Positions 16,624-28,125 are shown, counted from the stretch's first letter. The stretch: DNA of 64,000 bases from Streptococcus vestibularis (GCA_010604095.1 JAABLG010000004.1:15306-79305); one strand, 5' to 3'. Notes: generated from the sequence alone by a model not told the origin. A program made the numbers and translations.

Positions 16624-17379
16624 GTGTTTTACGCTTATTTACGTGGGCTTGTTGTCTTCCTTCTTTGGATTATTAATGGCAATGCCCATTATCACAATCG
16701 TGACAAGTTATTGAGTAAGGATGAGAACTACATCTTGGTTGCTCCTCATCGAACTTGGTGGGACCCTGTTTATATGGCATTTTCAGCTCGCCCAAAGCAG
16801 TTTATTTTCATGGCTAAGAAAGAACTCTTCAAGAGTCGCATCTTTGGTTGGTGGATTCGTATGTGTGGGGCTTTCCCAATTGACCGTGAAAATCCTAGTC
16901 AGGAGGCTATTAAGTACCCTGTTAATATGCTTAAAAAGAGCAAGCGTAGTTTGATTATGTTCCCAAGTGGTAGCCGTCATTCTTCTGATGTTAAGGGTGG
17001 GGTTGCGGTTATCGCTAAAATGGCAAAGGTTAAAATTATGCCAGTTGTTTATCAAGGACCTCGTGAGCTTAAGGGTCTCTTGACAGGTGAACGTGTGGAT
17101 ATGAACTACGGAAATCCTATTGATATTTCGGATTTGAAGCGTTTGAATGATGAGAATATTCAAGAGGTTGCCCGTCGTATCCAGTCTGAATTTGATCGCC
17201 TTGATGAAGAAGCTTTGAGCTATCAAACAGGTAAGAAACCAAACCCATTGACCTATATCTACCGTGTACCACTTGGCCTTGTGGCTATCGTTGCGGTGAT
17301 TTTAACTATGGCTTTTTCATATGTAGCTAGCTTTGTTTGGAATCCTGAAAAACACCGTGCCAAAGAGACACAGAAATAA
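16624..17379 (+). CDS. plsC: 1-acyl-sn-glycerol-3-phosphate acyltransferase
   Basis: PlsC makes phosphatidic acid by acylating lysophosphatidic acid at the membrane. The 251-residue protein has the catalytic HxxxxD motif in APHRTWWDPV (about residues 41-50). The substrate-binding block is GAFPIDRENPS and motif III is LIMFPSGSRHS. A C-terminal hydrophobic helix (LGLVAIVAVILTMAFSYVASFVW) anchors it. Start is GTG 16624 after AAAGAGGTAAAAAC. A terminator follows directly. Confidence 0.92.
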   Translation: MFYAYLRGLVVFLLWIINGNAHYHNRDKLLSKDENYILVAPHRTWWDPVYMAFSARPKQFIFMAKKELFKSRIFGWWIRMCGAFPIDRENPSQEAIKYPVNMLKKSKRSLIMFPSGSRHSSDVKGGVAVIAKMAKVKIMPVVYQGPRELKGLLTGERVDMNYGNPIDISDLKRLNDENIQEVARRIQSEFDRLDEEALSYQTGKKPNPLTYIYRVPLGLVAIVAVILTMAFSYVASFVWNPEKHRAKETQK

Positions 17380-17386
17380 GCAAAGG

Positions 17387-17420
17387 ACTCTATCAGATGT
17401 CAATCTGATGGAGTTTTTTT
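17387..17420 (+). terminator. Terminator after plsC
   Basis: ACTCTATCAGA (17387-17397) pairs with TCTGATGGAGT (17404-17414) with a G-T pair, followed by seven T. Confidence 0.85.
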
Positions 17421-17447
17421 ATCCTTTTGATATTTTTTCTAGATTTT

Positions 17448-17455
17448 TACGAATA
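17448..17455 (+). promoter_or_regulatory. ComX (SigX) cin-box before comEA
   Basis: TACGAATA at 17448-17455, preceded by T-rich DNA, exactly matches the late-competence sigma-X -10 element of streptococci. It lies 31 bases before comEA, so the comEA-comEC operon should be switched on only in competent cells. Confidence 0.88.
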
Positions 17456-17486
17456 AAAAGAAAAGATATCAATTAAGGAGAGTAGC

Positions 17487-18182
17487 GTGAAGAAAAAAAT
17501 TCTAGCTTATGTCAAAGACAATCGTCTTTTTGTGGGGATCATCAGTGTACTCTTGGTCATTTTTTGTCTCTTCCTGTGGCTGACTTGTGGCGCTGGAAAT
17601 AGCATGGAGGCGGAAACGTCTTACACAGATATTTCTGCTCTATCAACCTCGTCGTCCCAGAAAAGTTCAAAAGCTCTTTCTGAAAGGCCTGCTCAGTCAA
17701 AGACTGAGGCAACAGATACACAACGTGAGCAAGTAACTGTAGATGTCAAGGGGGCGGTGACAAAGCCAGATGTCTATACGCTAAAAGCAAGTTCTCGGGT
17801 GACGGATGCTATCAAGGCAGCTGGAGGAATGACTGAGGATGCGGATGCTAAGAGTGTCAATTTGGCCGCAAGTTTGTCAGATGAAGAAGTCATTTATGTG
17901 GCGAGCAAGGACGAAAATGTATCAGTGGTAGGCCAATCTGACTCAGGTGCGGCTTCTGATAAGGGAGGGAAAACGAGTCAAAAAGATGGCAAGATTAACC
18001 TCAATACTGCGACTTCAGAGGAACTACAAACCATTTCAGGAATTGGTGCCAAACGAGCAGAAGACATTATTGCCTATCGTGAAAGTCATGGTGGCTTCCA
18101 ATCTGTAGATGATTTAAAAAATGTCTCAGGAATCGGCGATAAAACTTTAGAAAAAATCAGAGAATCGATTTATGTGGTTTAA
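17487..18182 (+). CDS. comEA: Competence protein ComEA, DNA receptor
   Basis: ComEA binds transforming double-stranded DNA at the outer membrane face. The 231-residue protein has one N-terminal membrane helix (about 14-33) and a Ser/Thr-rich linker. A SLBB-like domain (VTVDVKGAVTKPDVYTLKA...) covers about residues 83-145. C-terminal helix-hairpin-helix DNA-binding motifs are INLNTATSEELQTISGIGAKRAEDII and VSGIGDKTLEKI. Start is GTG 17487 after AAGGAGAG. It overlaps comEC by 11 bases and sits behind a cin-box. Confidence 0.95.
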   Translation: MKKKILAYVKDNRLFVGIISVLLVIFCLFLWLTCGAGNSMEAETSYTDISALSTSSSQKSSKALSERPAQSKTEATDTQREQVTVDVKGAVTKPDVYTLKASSRVTDAIKAAGGMTEDADAKSVNLAASLSDEEVIYVASKDENVSVVGQSDSGAASDKGGKTSQKDGKINLNTATSEELQTISGIGAKRAEDIIAYRESHGGFQSVDDLKNVSGIGDKTLEKIRESIYVV

Positions 18183-20412
18183 AAAGGCTCCAGTCAATCT
18201 TTTTTCCTTGGCTCTTTTGATTGCTGCCCTTTATTTTACAATTTTTGCCACTAATCCCTATGCGATTGGGACTTTTGTCTTTCTATTGCTGTGCTTCTTT
18301 AAGCATCATTGGAAGAACACAGTATCTCTTAAATTTGTTTGCATTATAGGTGCTTTCTTTCTAGCTTACTTTCTATTCCTGCATCATAGAGCTGCTATAC
18401 AAGATAAACAAGCTCCTAGTGAAATCAAACAGGTAGTATTGGTTGCAGATACAATCTCGGTGAATGGTGAGCAATTATCGGCCATTGGTAAGGCAAAAGG
18501 GCAAACCTATCAGATTTTTTACCGACTTAAGTCAGAAAGGGAGCAACATTACTTTAAGACGGTTAGTCGGACACCTGTCTTAAGGGGGAAAATTAAGGTA
18601 TCACCAGCAACGGGTCAGCGTAATTTTCAAGGGTTTAATTATCAGTCTTACCTAGCTAGTCAGGGTATTTATCGTATTGCTAAGATTGAGCGCTTGGACA
18701 GTGTGGCGCCCCTGAAATCCATTTCTCCACTAACCTTTTTTCATCAACTGCGAAGGAAGGCCCTGGTTCATATTCAGACACATTTTCCTAATCCGATGAG
18801 ACACTATATGACAGGCCTACTCTTTGGGTATTTGGACAAAGAGTTTGACGAGCAGAGCCAGCTCTATACTAGCTTGGGGATTATTCATCTTTTTGCACTT
18901 TCAGGCATGCAGGTGGGCTTTTTCTTAGGATGGTTTCGCTATGGTCTTTTACGTCTTGGTCTTCCTAAAGACTATCTTTTTATCATCTTAGTGCCATTTT
19001 CACTTTTTTATGGGCTAATGACAGGATGGACAGCTTCGGTACTAAGGTCCTTAATACAAAGTCTTTTGGCTGAGTTAGGTTTTAAAAAGCTTGATAATAT
19101 GGGAATGACTCTACTTCTTTTATTTCTCTTTTTACCCCATTTTCTTTTAACAGTGGGAGGTATATTAAGTTGTTCTTACGCTTTCTTGTTGTGCTTATTT
19201 GATTTTGAGGAGTTGTCCTCTCTGAAGAAGTCAGTCTATACGAGTCTAGTATTGAGTCTAGGAATCTTGCCATTTCTAACTTACTATTACGGGACCTTTC
19301 AACCCCTTAGTTTAGTCTTAACGGCCCTATTCTCCATACTTTTTGATAGCTTTCTCTTACCGGTCTTGGCGGTTTTCTTTGCACTCTCGGGTTTTCTTGT
19401 CCTGACTCAGCTCAATCCGCTTTTTGAATGGATGGAATCCCTTTTAATTTGGATACAATCTTGGCTTGGTCAGCCATTGGTTTTAGGAAAACCCAGTCTC
19501 TTTCAGTTCGGATTGATGATAGCCGTCTTAATTTTTCTCTTTGATTTTTGGAAAAAGCCTCAGATAAGGATTTGTCTTTTAATCGCTTTTAGTCTTTTGA
19601 TGATTTGGGTCAAACATCCCTTGACTAATGAGGTAACTGTGGTAGATGTTGGTCAGGGAGATAGTATTTTTCTGAGAAGTATGAAAGGTGAGACTATCCT
19701 GATTGATGTAGGTGGTAAGGTGACTTTTGGCTCTAAGGAAAAATGGCAAGAGGGGAGCCAGACGAGCAATGCCGAGAAAACCTTGATTCCCTACCTGCAG
19801 GCTAGAGGAGTGTCTAGTATCGATCATTTGGTTCTTACTCATACGGATACAGATCATATTGGCGATTTGGAGGAAGTGGTTAAGCGGTTTAAGATTAAGG
19901 AAATTTGTGTCAGTCAGGGAGCCTTGACTAAGAATAGTTTTGTTAAACGCCTTCAGGAACTGAAGCGGCCAGTCCGTCCTCTAAAGGCTGGTGATAAATT
20001 GCCCATAATGGGAAATCATTTACAGGTTCTGTATCCTCAAAAAGTCGGTGATGGTGGCAATAATGACTCCATTGTCCTCTATGGAAAATTATTAGGGACT
20101 AGCTTTCTTTTTACAGGTGATTTGGAAAAAGAGGGTGAGAAGGCGTTGATAGATAGCTATCCTAATTTAAAAGTAAGTGTGCTTAAGGCTGGACACCACG
20201 GTTCAAAAGGGTCTTCGTCTGAAATGTTTTTGAACCAGATACAGCCCTCAATCGCTCTTATTTCAGCTGGCGAACATAATCGCTATAAGCATCCTAATGA
20301 GGAAACACTAGAGCGTTTTAAGGACCGAAACATTAGAGTTTTACGAACAGACCAGGATGGTGCTATACGGTTTAAGGGATGGTTCAAACTATCAAGTGAA
20401 ACTGTCCGATAA
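18172..20412 (+). CDS. comEC: Competence protein ComEC/Rec2, DNA uptake channel
   Basis: The 746-residue polytopic protein forms the channel that carries single-stranded DNA into the cytoplasm. N-terminal helices and an OB-like domain come first. The competence domain follows, with the marker LFALSGMQVGFF near residue 243, and then a C-terminal metallo-beta-lactamase fold with LTHTDTDHIGDLEE and KAGHHGSKGSSSE, proposed to degrade the non-transforming strand. All metal ligands appear present. ATG 18172 overlaps comEA, giving coupled translation. Length is normal, so uptake capacity looks intact. Confidence 0.95.
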   Translation: MWFKKAPVNLFSLALLIAALYFTIFATNPYAIGTFVFLLLCFFKHHWKNTVSLKFVCIIGAFFLAYFLFLHHRAAIQDKQAPSEIKQVVLVADTISVNGEQLSAIGKAKGQTYQIFYRLKSEREQHYFKTVSRTPVLRGKIKVSPATGQRNFQGFNYQSYLASQGIYRIAKIERLDSVAPLKSISPLTFFHQLRRKALVHIQTHFPNPMRHYMTGLLFGYLDKEFDEQSQLYTSLGIIHLFALSGMQVGFFLGWFRYGLLRLGLPKDYLFIILVPFSLFYGLMTGWTASVLRSLIQSLLAELGFKKLDNMGMTLLLLFLFLPHFLLTVGGILSCSYAFLLCLFDFEELSSLKKSVYTSLVLSLGILPFLTYYYGTFQPLSLVLTALFSILFDSFLLPVLAVFFALSGFLVLTQLNPLFEWMESLLIWIQSWLGQPLVLGKPSLFQFGLMIAVLIFLFDFWKKPQIRICLLIAFSLLMIWVKHPLTNEVTVVDVGQGDSIFLRSMKGETILIDVGGKVTFGSKEKWQEGSQTSNAEKTLIPYLQARGVSSIDHLVLTHTDTDHIGDLEEVVKRFKIKEICVSQGALTKNSFVKRLQELKRPVRPLKAGDKLPIMGNHLQVLYPQKVGDGGNNDSIVLYGKLLGTSFLFTGDLEKEGEKALIDSYPNLKVSVLKAGHHGSKGSSSEMFLNQIQPSIALISAGEHNRYKHPNEETLERFKDRNIRVLRTDQDGAIRFKGWFKLSSETVR

Positions 20413-20429
20413 TTGTTTAACTTCTTAAT

Positions 20430-20458
20430 TTGTCATGCCCCTCAATCTATGGTAGAAT
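20430..20458 (+). promoter_or_regulatory. Promoter of murA
   Basis: -35 TTGTCA (20430-20435), 17-bp spacer, TGGTAGAAT extended -10 with TAGAAT at 20453-20458. Confidence 0.85.
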
Positions 20459-20497
20459 TAAAAGGCTAATATTCCAGTATAAGAAAGATTGAACAGT

Positions 20498-21760
20498 ATG
20501 CGTAAAATTATTATCAATGGGGGTAAGAAACTTCAAGGAGAAGTTACAGTATCTGGGGCTAAAAATTCGGTTGTTGCTTTAATCCCGGCCATCATTTTAT
20601 CGGATGGGGTAGTGACTTTGGACGGTGTTCCAGCGATTAGTGATGTCGATAATCTAATTGAAATTATTGAGCTAATGGGTGGTTCGGTTAAGCGTGATGG
20701 CGAAATGCTTGAAATTGACCCTCGAGGCGTTAAAGATATGCCGATGCCATTTGGTAAGATTAGTAGACTCCGTGCTTCTTATTATTTCTATGGCAGCTTG
20801 ATTGGCCGTTATGGTCAAGCTACAGTGGGACTTCCTGGAGGATGTGATTTAGGTCCACGTCCTATCGACCTTCACCTAAAGGCTTTTGAAGCTATGGGCG
20901 CTACGATTTCCTATGAAGCTGAGTCTATGCGTATTGCCACTGAGGAAGGTCAACGTATTAGAGGAGCTCATATCTATATGGACACCGTGAGTGTCGGAGC
21001 GACCATTAATACCATGTTGGCTGCGTCTAAGGCTCAAGGACGTACTGTTATTGAAAATGCAGCGCGTGAACCTGAGATTATTGACGTAGCTACCTTGCTT
21101 AATAATATGGGAGCACATGTCCGTGGTGCTGGTACTGAGGTTATCACGATTGATGGCGTTGATAGCTTGCACGGTACTCGCCACCAAGTTATTCCAGACC
21201 GTATCGAAGCAGGTTCATACATTGCTATGGCAGCAGCAATTGGTAAGGGAATTAAGATTAAAAATGTTCTTTATGAGCATCTCGAGAGTTTCATTGCTAA
21301 GCTTGAGTCAATGGGTGTTCGTATGACAGTTGAAGAGGATTCTATCTTTGTCGAAGAACAATTTGATTTAAAACCAGTGGATATTAAGACATCACCTTAT
21401 CCAGGCTTTGCGACTGATTTACAACAACCCATGACTCCCTTATTGTTGAAAGCGGGAGGCCGAGGAAAAATCATTGATACCATTTATGAAAAGCGTGTGA
21501 ATCACGTTCCTGAACTTGCTCGTATGGGAGCAGATATTCAGGTGCTTGGTGGTCAAATTGTTTATAATGGTCCGACACAATTTACTGGTGCCCCAGTCAA
21601 GGCAAGTGATTTGCGTGCAGGTGCAGCTCTTGTTACAGCAGGTTTAATGGCGGATGGTCAGACCGAAATCACGAATATTGAGTATATCCTTCGTGGGTAT
21701 TCAAATATCATCGAAAAACTTTCTGATCTGGGTGCAGATATTACTTTGATCGAAGATTAA
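20498..21760 (+). CDS. murA: UDP-N-acetylglucosamine 1-carboxyvinyltransferase
   Basis: MurA transfers enolpyruvate from PEP to UDP-GlcNAc, the first committed step of peptidoglycan synthesis and the fosfomycin target. The 420-residue protein keeps the PEP-binding Lys in [13 protein letters not shown]. The active-site Cys lies in [15 protein letters not shown] (near residue 117), and the DNLIEII and ATDLQQPM segments are typical. Gram-positive bacteria usually have two copies; which one this is cannot be said. ATG 20498 is preferred over a TTG nine bases earlier because of the AAGAAAG site at 20481-20487. Confidence 0.93.
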   Translation: MRKIIINGGKKLQGEVTVSGAKNSVVALIPAIILSDGVVTLDGVPAISDVDNLIEIIELMGGSVKRDGEMLEIDPRGVKDMPMPFGKISRLRASYYFYGSLIGRYGQATVGLPGGCDLGPRPIDLHLKAFEAMGATISYEAESMRIATEEGQRIRGAHIYMDTVSVGATINTMLAASKAQGRTVIENAAREPEIIDVATLLNNMGAHVRGAGTEVITIDGVDSLHGTRHQVIPDRIEAGSYIAMAAAIGKGIKIKNVLYEHLESFIAKLESMGVRMTVEEDSIFVEEQFDLKPVDIKTSPYPGFATDLQQPMTPLLLKAGGRGKIIDTIYEKRVNHVPELARMGADIQVLGGQIVYNGPTQFTGAPVKASDLRAGAALVTAGLMADGQTEITNIEYILRGYSNIIEKLSDLGADITLIED

Positions 21761-21764
21761 GTCT

Positions 21765-21796
21765 AAGGTTCAATCCCTTGTGGTTGAGCCTTTTTC
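21765..21796 (+). terminator. Terminator after murA
   Basis: AAGGTTCAA (21765-21773) pairs with TTGAGCCTT (21784-21792), followed by TTT. Confidence 0.8.
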
Positions 21797-21810
21797 CATT
21801 CTTAAAACTG

Positions 21811-21819
21811 TGTTATAAT
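21811..21819 (+). promoter_or_regulatory. Extended -10 placed for a leaderless acetyltransferase mRNA
   Basis: TGTTATAAT at 21811-21819, then ACTCTC and the ATG at 21826. There is no room for a ribosome site between predicted transcription start and start codon. Confidence 0.7.
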
Positions 21820-21825
21820 ACTCTC

Positions 21826-22371
21826 ATGGATATATGGACTAGTCTGGGGGCTTTTGCCTTCTTTGAGTCAGAACGCCTTTCTTTTAGGCCACTCATCTTT
21901 TCAGATCGATTTGACTTGCACGAAATAGTGTCAAATCCACAGAACCTACGCTTTTTCTTTCCATCAACCAAAACTCAGCTGGAGACGGATTGTCTTTTGG
22001 TCCATTATTTCATGAAAGAACCTTTGGGTGTTTGGGCCATTTTGGATAAAGAGTCGAGTAAGATGATTGGTGTTATTCGTTTTGAAAAGGTAGATGTCCA
22101 GAAACGGACTGCCGAACTTGGTTATTTTTTGAATGCCTCTTTCTGGGAACGAGGTCTAATGACGGAGGCAGTCACTTGTCTAACGGATTTAGCCTTATCA
22201 GCTATGGGAATGGAACGTATCATTCTTATAGCCCATTTGGAAAATAAAGCATCTATTCGTGTGGCAGAAAAGTCTGGTTTTAAACTCGTGTCTCGCTTTA
22301 AAGGAGCCGATAGATACACCCGTGCCATGCGTGATTATCTCCGCTTTGAGAAGGAGGAGAATAGTGAGTAA
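21826..22371 (+). CDS. GNAT-family N-acetyltransferase (RimJ/RimL type)
   Basis: The 181-residue protein shows the GNAT fold: an opening SERLSFRPLIFSDRFDLHEI, the acetyl-CoA strand TAELGYFLNASFWERGLMTEAV and a C-terminal NKASIRVAEKSGFKLVSRF. This is the RimJ/RimL branch that modifies protein N-termini or small amines; the target is unknown. ATG 21826 fits the family N-terminus and is six bases from TATAAT, so the message is probably leaderless. Its end overlaps the spxR start by eight bases, and the two are likely one transcript. Confidence 0.85.
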   Translation: MDIWTSLGAFAFFESERLSFRPLIFSDRFDLHEIVSNPQNLRFFFPSTKTQLETDCLLVHYFMKEPLGVWAILDKESSKMIGVIRFEKVDVQKRTAELGYFLNASFWERGLMTEAVTCLTDLALSAMGMERIILIAHLENKASIRVAEKSGFKLVSRFKGADRYTRAMRDYLRFEKEENSE

Positions 22372-23644
22372 ACATCAAGAAATTCTAGATTATTTAGAGG
22401 CTCTGCCTATCGGTAAGCGTGTCAGTGTACGTAGTATTTCCAACCACTTGCAGGTGTCTGATGGAACAGCCTACCGAGCCATTAAAGAGGCTGAAAATCG
22501 AGGATTGGTAGAGACTCGGCCTCGTAGCGGTACTGTTCGCATTGAAAAGAAAGTTCAAGTACGTCTTGACAAGTTAACTTTTGCAGAGATTGCTGAGATT
22601 ACAGAGTCTGAAGTTATTTCTGGCCACGAAGGTTTGGACCGTGTTTTCAGTAAATTTTACATTGGTGCCATGACTATTGAGAATATCACGCGTTATTTAA
22701 CAAAGGGAGATTTGCTTATTGTTGGGGACCGTGAAGATATTCAATTATTGGCCCTCGAGCATAATAATGCTATCCTAGTAACAGGGGGATTTCAAGTTTC
22801 TGAGCGGGTTAAGGAACTTTCTCGTTTGAGACAATTTCCAGTCATGGTTACAACCTATGATACCTTTACTGTGGCAACGATGATTAACCAGGCCCTGTCA
22901 AATGTACGGATTAAAACAGATATCAAGCCAGTTGCTCAGGTTTATACAAGACGAGAAGATTACACTTACATGACTCCTGAAATGACAGTTAGGGATTATC
23001 AGAATGTGGTTAAGCGGACTAATCTCGTTCGTTTCCCGATTGTGTCTGATGACAATCAGGTTGTTGGAATTGTGACCATGCGTGATGTGGCTAACCAGCA
23101 TCCAACGACCATGCTTAAAGCTATTATGACAAAACCTACGGTTACCAGACTTGAGACTAGTTTAGCGACCGTGGCTCAAAAGATGATTTTCGAAGACTAT
23201 GATATGATTCCTGTTGTGGATGACGAAAAACATTATCTAGGGACGATCACCCGTCGACAGGTTTTAGAGGAACTTCAAGACAATAATCGCGGTGATTTGC
23301 ACACCTTTAGCGATCAAATGATAGCTAATCTGAACCAAGACAAGCATGCCTTTAACTTTGAGGTGGAACCAACCATGATTGATAATTCTGGTAACCTTAC
23401 CCAAGGTGTTCTTGCGGAGATGGTTAAGGAAGTAGTTTATCGGATCATGGAAAAACAGGCACAGAAGGGCTTAGTGATTGAAGAGATGATGTTTTACTTT
23501 CTTCAAGCGGCTCAGATTGATGATAAGGTAACGATTACCCCAAGTATTATTGCTGAGACCAGACGTAGAGCCCATCTGGACCTTATGGTTACTCATGGGA
23601 ATCATACCGTCTGCAAATCAGTTGTTGTGGTTAAGAAAACATAG
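22364..23644 (+). CDS. spxR: CBS/HTH regulator, SpxR type
   Basis: The 426-residue cytoplasmic regulator has an N-terminal winged helix (VSVRSISNHLQVSDGTAYRAIKEAENRGLV, residues 15-45). A DRTGG-like domain (about 65-180) follows, then two CBS domains (YMTPEMTVRDYQNVV and IMTKPTVTRLETSLATVAQ). The C-terminal part is hotdog-like (GNLTQGVLAEMVKEVVYRIM, VTITPSIIAETRRRAHLDLMV). This order matches SpxR, which controls pyruvate oxidase in S. pneumoniae; that role is inferred here. GTG 22364 has AAGGAGGAG five bases upstream. CBS domains suggest it senses adenine nucleotides. Confidence 0.78.
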   Translation: MSKHQEILDYLEALPIGKRVSVRSISNHLQVSDGTAYRAIKEAENRGLVETRPRSGTVRIEKKVQVRLDKLTFAEIAEITESEVISGHEGLDRVFSKFYIGAMTIENITRYLTKGDLLIVGDREDIQLLALEHNNAILVTGGFQVSERVKELSRLRQFPVMVTTYDTFTVATMINQALSNVRIKTDIKPVAQVYTRREDYTYMTPEMTVRDYQNVVKRTNLVRFPIVSDDNQVVGIVTMRDVANQHPTTMLKAIMTKPTVTRLETSLATVAQKMIFEDYDMIPVVDDEKHYLGTITRRQVLEELQDNNRGDLHTFSDQMIANLNQDKHAFNFEVEPTMIDNSGNLTQGVLAEMVKEVVYRIMEKQAQKGLVIEEMMFYFLQAAQIDDKVTITPSIIAETRRRAHLDLMVTHGNHTVCKSVVVVKKT

Positions 23645-23687
23645 TAATGAATAAAAAATAAAAGATATAAAGAAAACGGAGAAAACA

Positions 23688-24548
23688 ATGATTACATTAA
23701 AATCAGCACGTGAAATTGAAGCAATGGATAAGGCAGGAGATTTTCTTGCCAGCATCCACATTGGTCTACGTGACCTCTTGAAACCAGGAGTGGATATGTG
23801 GGAAGTAGAAGAGTATGTGCGTCGTCGCTGTAAAGAAGAAAATGTTCTTCCTCTTCAAATTGGAGTTGAAGGAAGCGTTATGGATTATCCTTATGCTACT
23901 TGTTGTTCCCTTAATGATGAAGTAGCACACGCCTTTCCACGTCACTATACTTTGAAAGATGGCGACCTTTTGAAAGTTGATATGGTCTTGTCAGAACCTC
24001 TTGACAAATCCATTCTTGATGTATCAAAATTGAACTTTGACAATGTTGCTCAAGTTAAAAAATACACAGAATCTTACACTGGTGGTTTGGCTGACTCATG
24101 TTGGGCTTATGCGATTGGGACACCTTCTGATGAAGTTAAAAACCTTATGGAAGTAACTCGTGAGGCTATGTACCTTGGTATTGAACACGCGGTAGTTGGT
24201 AACCGTATCGGTGATATCGGTGCAGCTATCCAAGAATATGCTGAAAGTCGTGGTTACGGGGTTGTTCGTGATTTGGTTGGACATGGTGTTGGACCAACAA
24301 TGCACGAAGAACCAATGGTTCCTAACTATGGGGTAGCTGGACGTGGTCTCCGCCTTAAAGAAGGAATGGTCTTGACCATCGAGCCAATGATTAACACAGG
24401 AACTTGGAAAATTGATACAGACCTTAAAACGGGTTGGGCACATAAAACGCTTGATGGCGGTCTTTCCTGCCAATACGAACACCAATTTGTGATTACCAAA
24501 GATGGTCCAGTCATTTTAACTTCTCAAGGCCAAGAAAGAACTTATTAG
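23688..24548 (+). CDS. map: Methionine aminopeptidase type I
   Basis: Map removes the initiator methionine from new proteins. The 286-residue enzyme has the pita-bread fold with metal ligands in KVDMVL (Asp), GLADSCWAYA (Asp), GHGVGPTMHEEP (His, with Glu nearby) and the late QYEHQF Glu. As in other streptococci it carries an extra insert (SEPLDKSILDVSKLNFDNVAQ) after the first Asp. ATG 23688 follows CGGAGAAAAC. It lies between spxR and the YihY gene, one base from the latter. Confidence 0.94.
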   Translation: MITLKSAREIEAMDKAGDFLASIHIGLRDLLKPGVDMWEVEEYVRRRCKEENVLPLQIGVEGSVMDYPYATCCSLNDEVAHAFPRHYTLKDGDLLKVDMVLSEPLDKSILDVSKLNFDNVAQVKKYTESYTGGLADSCWAYAIGTPSDEVKNLMEVTREAMYLGIEHAVVGNRIGDIGAAIQEYAESRGYGVVRDLVGHGVGPTMHEEPMVPNYGVAGRGLRLKEGMVLTIEPMINTGTWKIDTDLKTGWAHKTLDGGLSCQYEHQFVITKDGPVILTSQGQERTY

Positions 24549-24549
24549 T

Positions 24550-25509
24550 ATGAAACGACAAGGCATAATGGCCCGTCTACTAGATAGGCTTCAATGGCGA
24601 CCTTTGCAGGTTTACCTTAGACATTATCGTAGTGCAGAGATAGATATTTCTACCATTGCCGTGGCTTATTATTTGATTTTGACGGTCTTTCCGCTCATTG
24701 TCATTGCAGCCAATGTCTTTCCCTATCTGAATATTGATACCACTGATCTCTTGAATTTTATGAGTGAGCATCTTCCCAAGCAGTTTTATGCTCCTGCAGC
24801 CAATGTTGTCAAGGATGTCTTCTCCACACCTTCTGGACAATTATTGGGAGTGGCCTCTTTGACAGGATTTTGGACCATGATTAAGTCCTTATCATCACTT
24901 CAAAAGGCCATTAATAAGGTATATGGTGCCTCAGAACACCGAGATGTCTTTATCAGTCATATCATTGGTGGACTCTTGAGTTTGGTTATCTTGTTTTTGC
25001 TGACCTTTGCGCTTATGTTATCCACAATTGTTCAGTCGGTCCTTCGAGTTATCAATCAGACCTATCCTATTGGGTCTAATCTGACTCAATTGATTTTGAA
25101 TAGTATTCAGCCCTTGAGCGTTGCAGTGGTATTTCTGGGAGTCATGGTACTTTATTTCATTCTTCCAAATGTGAAGATTCGAAAAATCCGTTATATCATG
25201 CCGGGGACTATTTTTACAACCTTGGTGATTGGGTATTTGAGCAATTTGTTTGGGACCTATGTGATTCGTACGCTGAGTCGATTGGTTGATATCAAGTTAT
25301 TCGGGTCAATTATGATCTTCGTCTTCATGCTTTGGTTTATCTTTTTAGCAAGGATTTTGATTCTAGGGGCTATTTTTAACGCAACCTATCAGGAACTTAA
25401 ACAAGGTGAACTACACAGCCGAAGAGGAGATGTGCTTACCATTATTCATAGTTTTTCAGGAGATGGTAATGATAGCACAAAACACAAAAAAGACGAGGAC
25501 AATTCTTAG
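24550..25509 (+). CDS. YihY/BrkB-family membrane protein
   Basis: The 319-residue protein has about six transmembrane helices and the family pattern ISTIAVAYYLILTVFPLIVIAANVFPY, then GFWTMIKSLSSLQKAINKVYG and a long C-terminal LWFIFLARILILGAIFNATYQ. The family (once called ribonuclease BN) is now seen as a membrane protein of unclear function; RNase activity is not supported. ATG 24550 is one base after the map stop, so it is translated from the same message. A weak hairpin follows. Confidence 0.85.
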   Translation: MKRQGIMARLLDRLQWRPLQVYLRHYRSAEIDISTIAVAYYLILTVFPLIVIAANVFPYLNIDTTDLLNFMSEHLPKQFYAPAANVVKDVFSTPSGQLLGVASLTGFWTMIKSLSSLQKAINKVYGASEHRDVFISHIIGGLLSLVILFLLTFALMLSTIVQSVLRVINQTYPIGSNLTQLILNSIQPLSVAVVFLGVMVLYFILPNVKIRKIRYIMPGTIFTTLVIGYLSNLFGTYVIRTLSRLVDIKLFGSIMIFVFMLWFIFLARILILGAIFNATYQELKQGELHSRRGDVLTIIHSFSGDGNDSTKHKKDEDNS

Positions 25510-25513
25510 ATGC

Positions 25514-25545
25514 TAAAGAGAGCTTGGCGAGGTCCAGGCTCTTTT
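25514..25545 (+). terminator. Weak hairpin terminator after the YihY gene
   Basis: AAAGAG (25515-25520) pairs with CTCTTT (25539-25544) around a partly pairing inner region; T run is only four long. Some readthrough into queT is likely. Confidence 0.45.
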
Positions 25546-25597
25546 GGCGGGAATGAGTTCTTGTCAAAGAAAAAATAGAGAGATTGTAGAGGAAAAA

Positions 25598-26107
25598 ATG
25601 AAAAATCAAACTATTCGTGATTTAACTCATATTGCTATTGTGGCAGCACTTTATGTGGTCTTGACCATTGTGCCACCTTTTAATCTGATTTCGTATGGTC
25701 CATACCAGTTTCGAATTGCAGAAATGTTTAATCTTTTGGGATTTTATAATCGCAAGTATATCATTGCTGTGACCTTGGGATGTTTGATTGCCAACTTCTT
25801 TAGTTTTAACATGATTGATGTGGTCATTGGTAGTCTCTCAACCTTGGTTTTTGTCGGCTCAGGTGTCCATTTCTTTGACCGCTTTAAGAATCAAGATATT
25901 TTTGGAGGTCTTTTTGACAAGGCCCAGGTCTATTTTGCCCTTTATTTTTCATTCTTCATGGTGACTATTGCTACTGAGTTGACCTTGGTGGCTCATGCTC
26001 CGTTTTGGGCAACTTGGTTCTCTGTAGCTATGGGAGAATTGGCCTCACTCTTGGTCGGTGCCATTCTTATCAAAAAATTAGCCAAAGTGATTGATTTTGT
26101 TTCCTAA
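25598..26107 (+). CDS. queT: QueT-family transporter (queuosine precursor, ECF S component)
   Basis: The 169-residue membrane protein has five to six helices. The family start is HIAIVAALYVVLTIVPPFNLISYGPYQFRIAEM, followed by NRKYIIAVTLGCLIANFFS. QueT is the substrate-binding component of an ECF importer for the queuine precursor preQ1 or queuosine; the assignment is by family. ATG 25598 has AGAGGAAAA upstream. I looked for the preQ1-II aptamer that often precedes this gene in streptococci and did not find its core. Confidence 0.85.
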   Translation: MKNQTIRDLTHIAIVAALYVVLTIVPPFNLISYGPYQFRIAEMFNLLGFYNRKYIIAVTLGCLIANFFSFNMIDVVIGSLSTLVFVGSGVHFFDRFKNQDIFGGLFDKAQVYFALYFSFFMVTIATELTLVAHAPFWATWFSVAMGELASLLVGAILIKKLAKVIDFVS

Positions 26108-26110
26108 ATT

Positions 26111-26132
26111 AACGTCTGTAAAGGCGTTTTTT
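26111..26132 (+). terminator. Terminator after queT
   Basis: AACGTC (26111-26116) pairs with GGCGTT (26123-26128), followed by T residues. Confidence 0.6.
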
Positions 26133-26142
26133 GTTGCTTTTA

Positions 26143-28116
<1,974 letters not shown>

Positions 28117-28125
28117 GAGTTCAAT

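Noticed and set aside
25510-25597. preQ1-II riboswitch before queT
   Set aside because: The conserved CACCAAGCAUAUUAC-like core is not present; only a weak terminator hairpin is seen.
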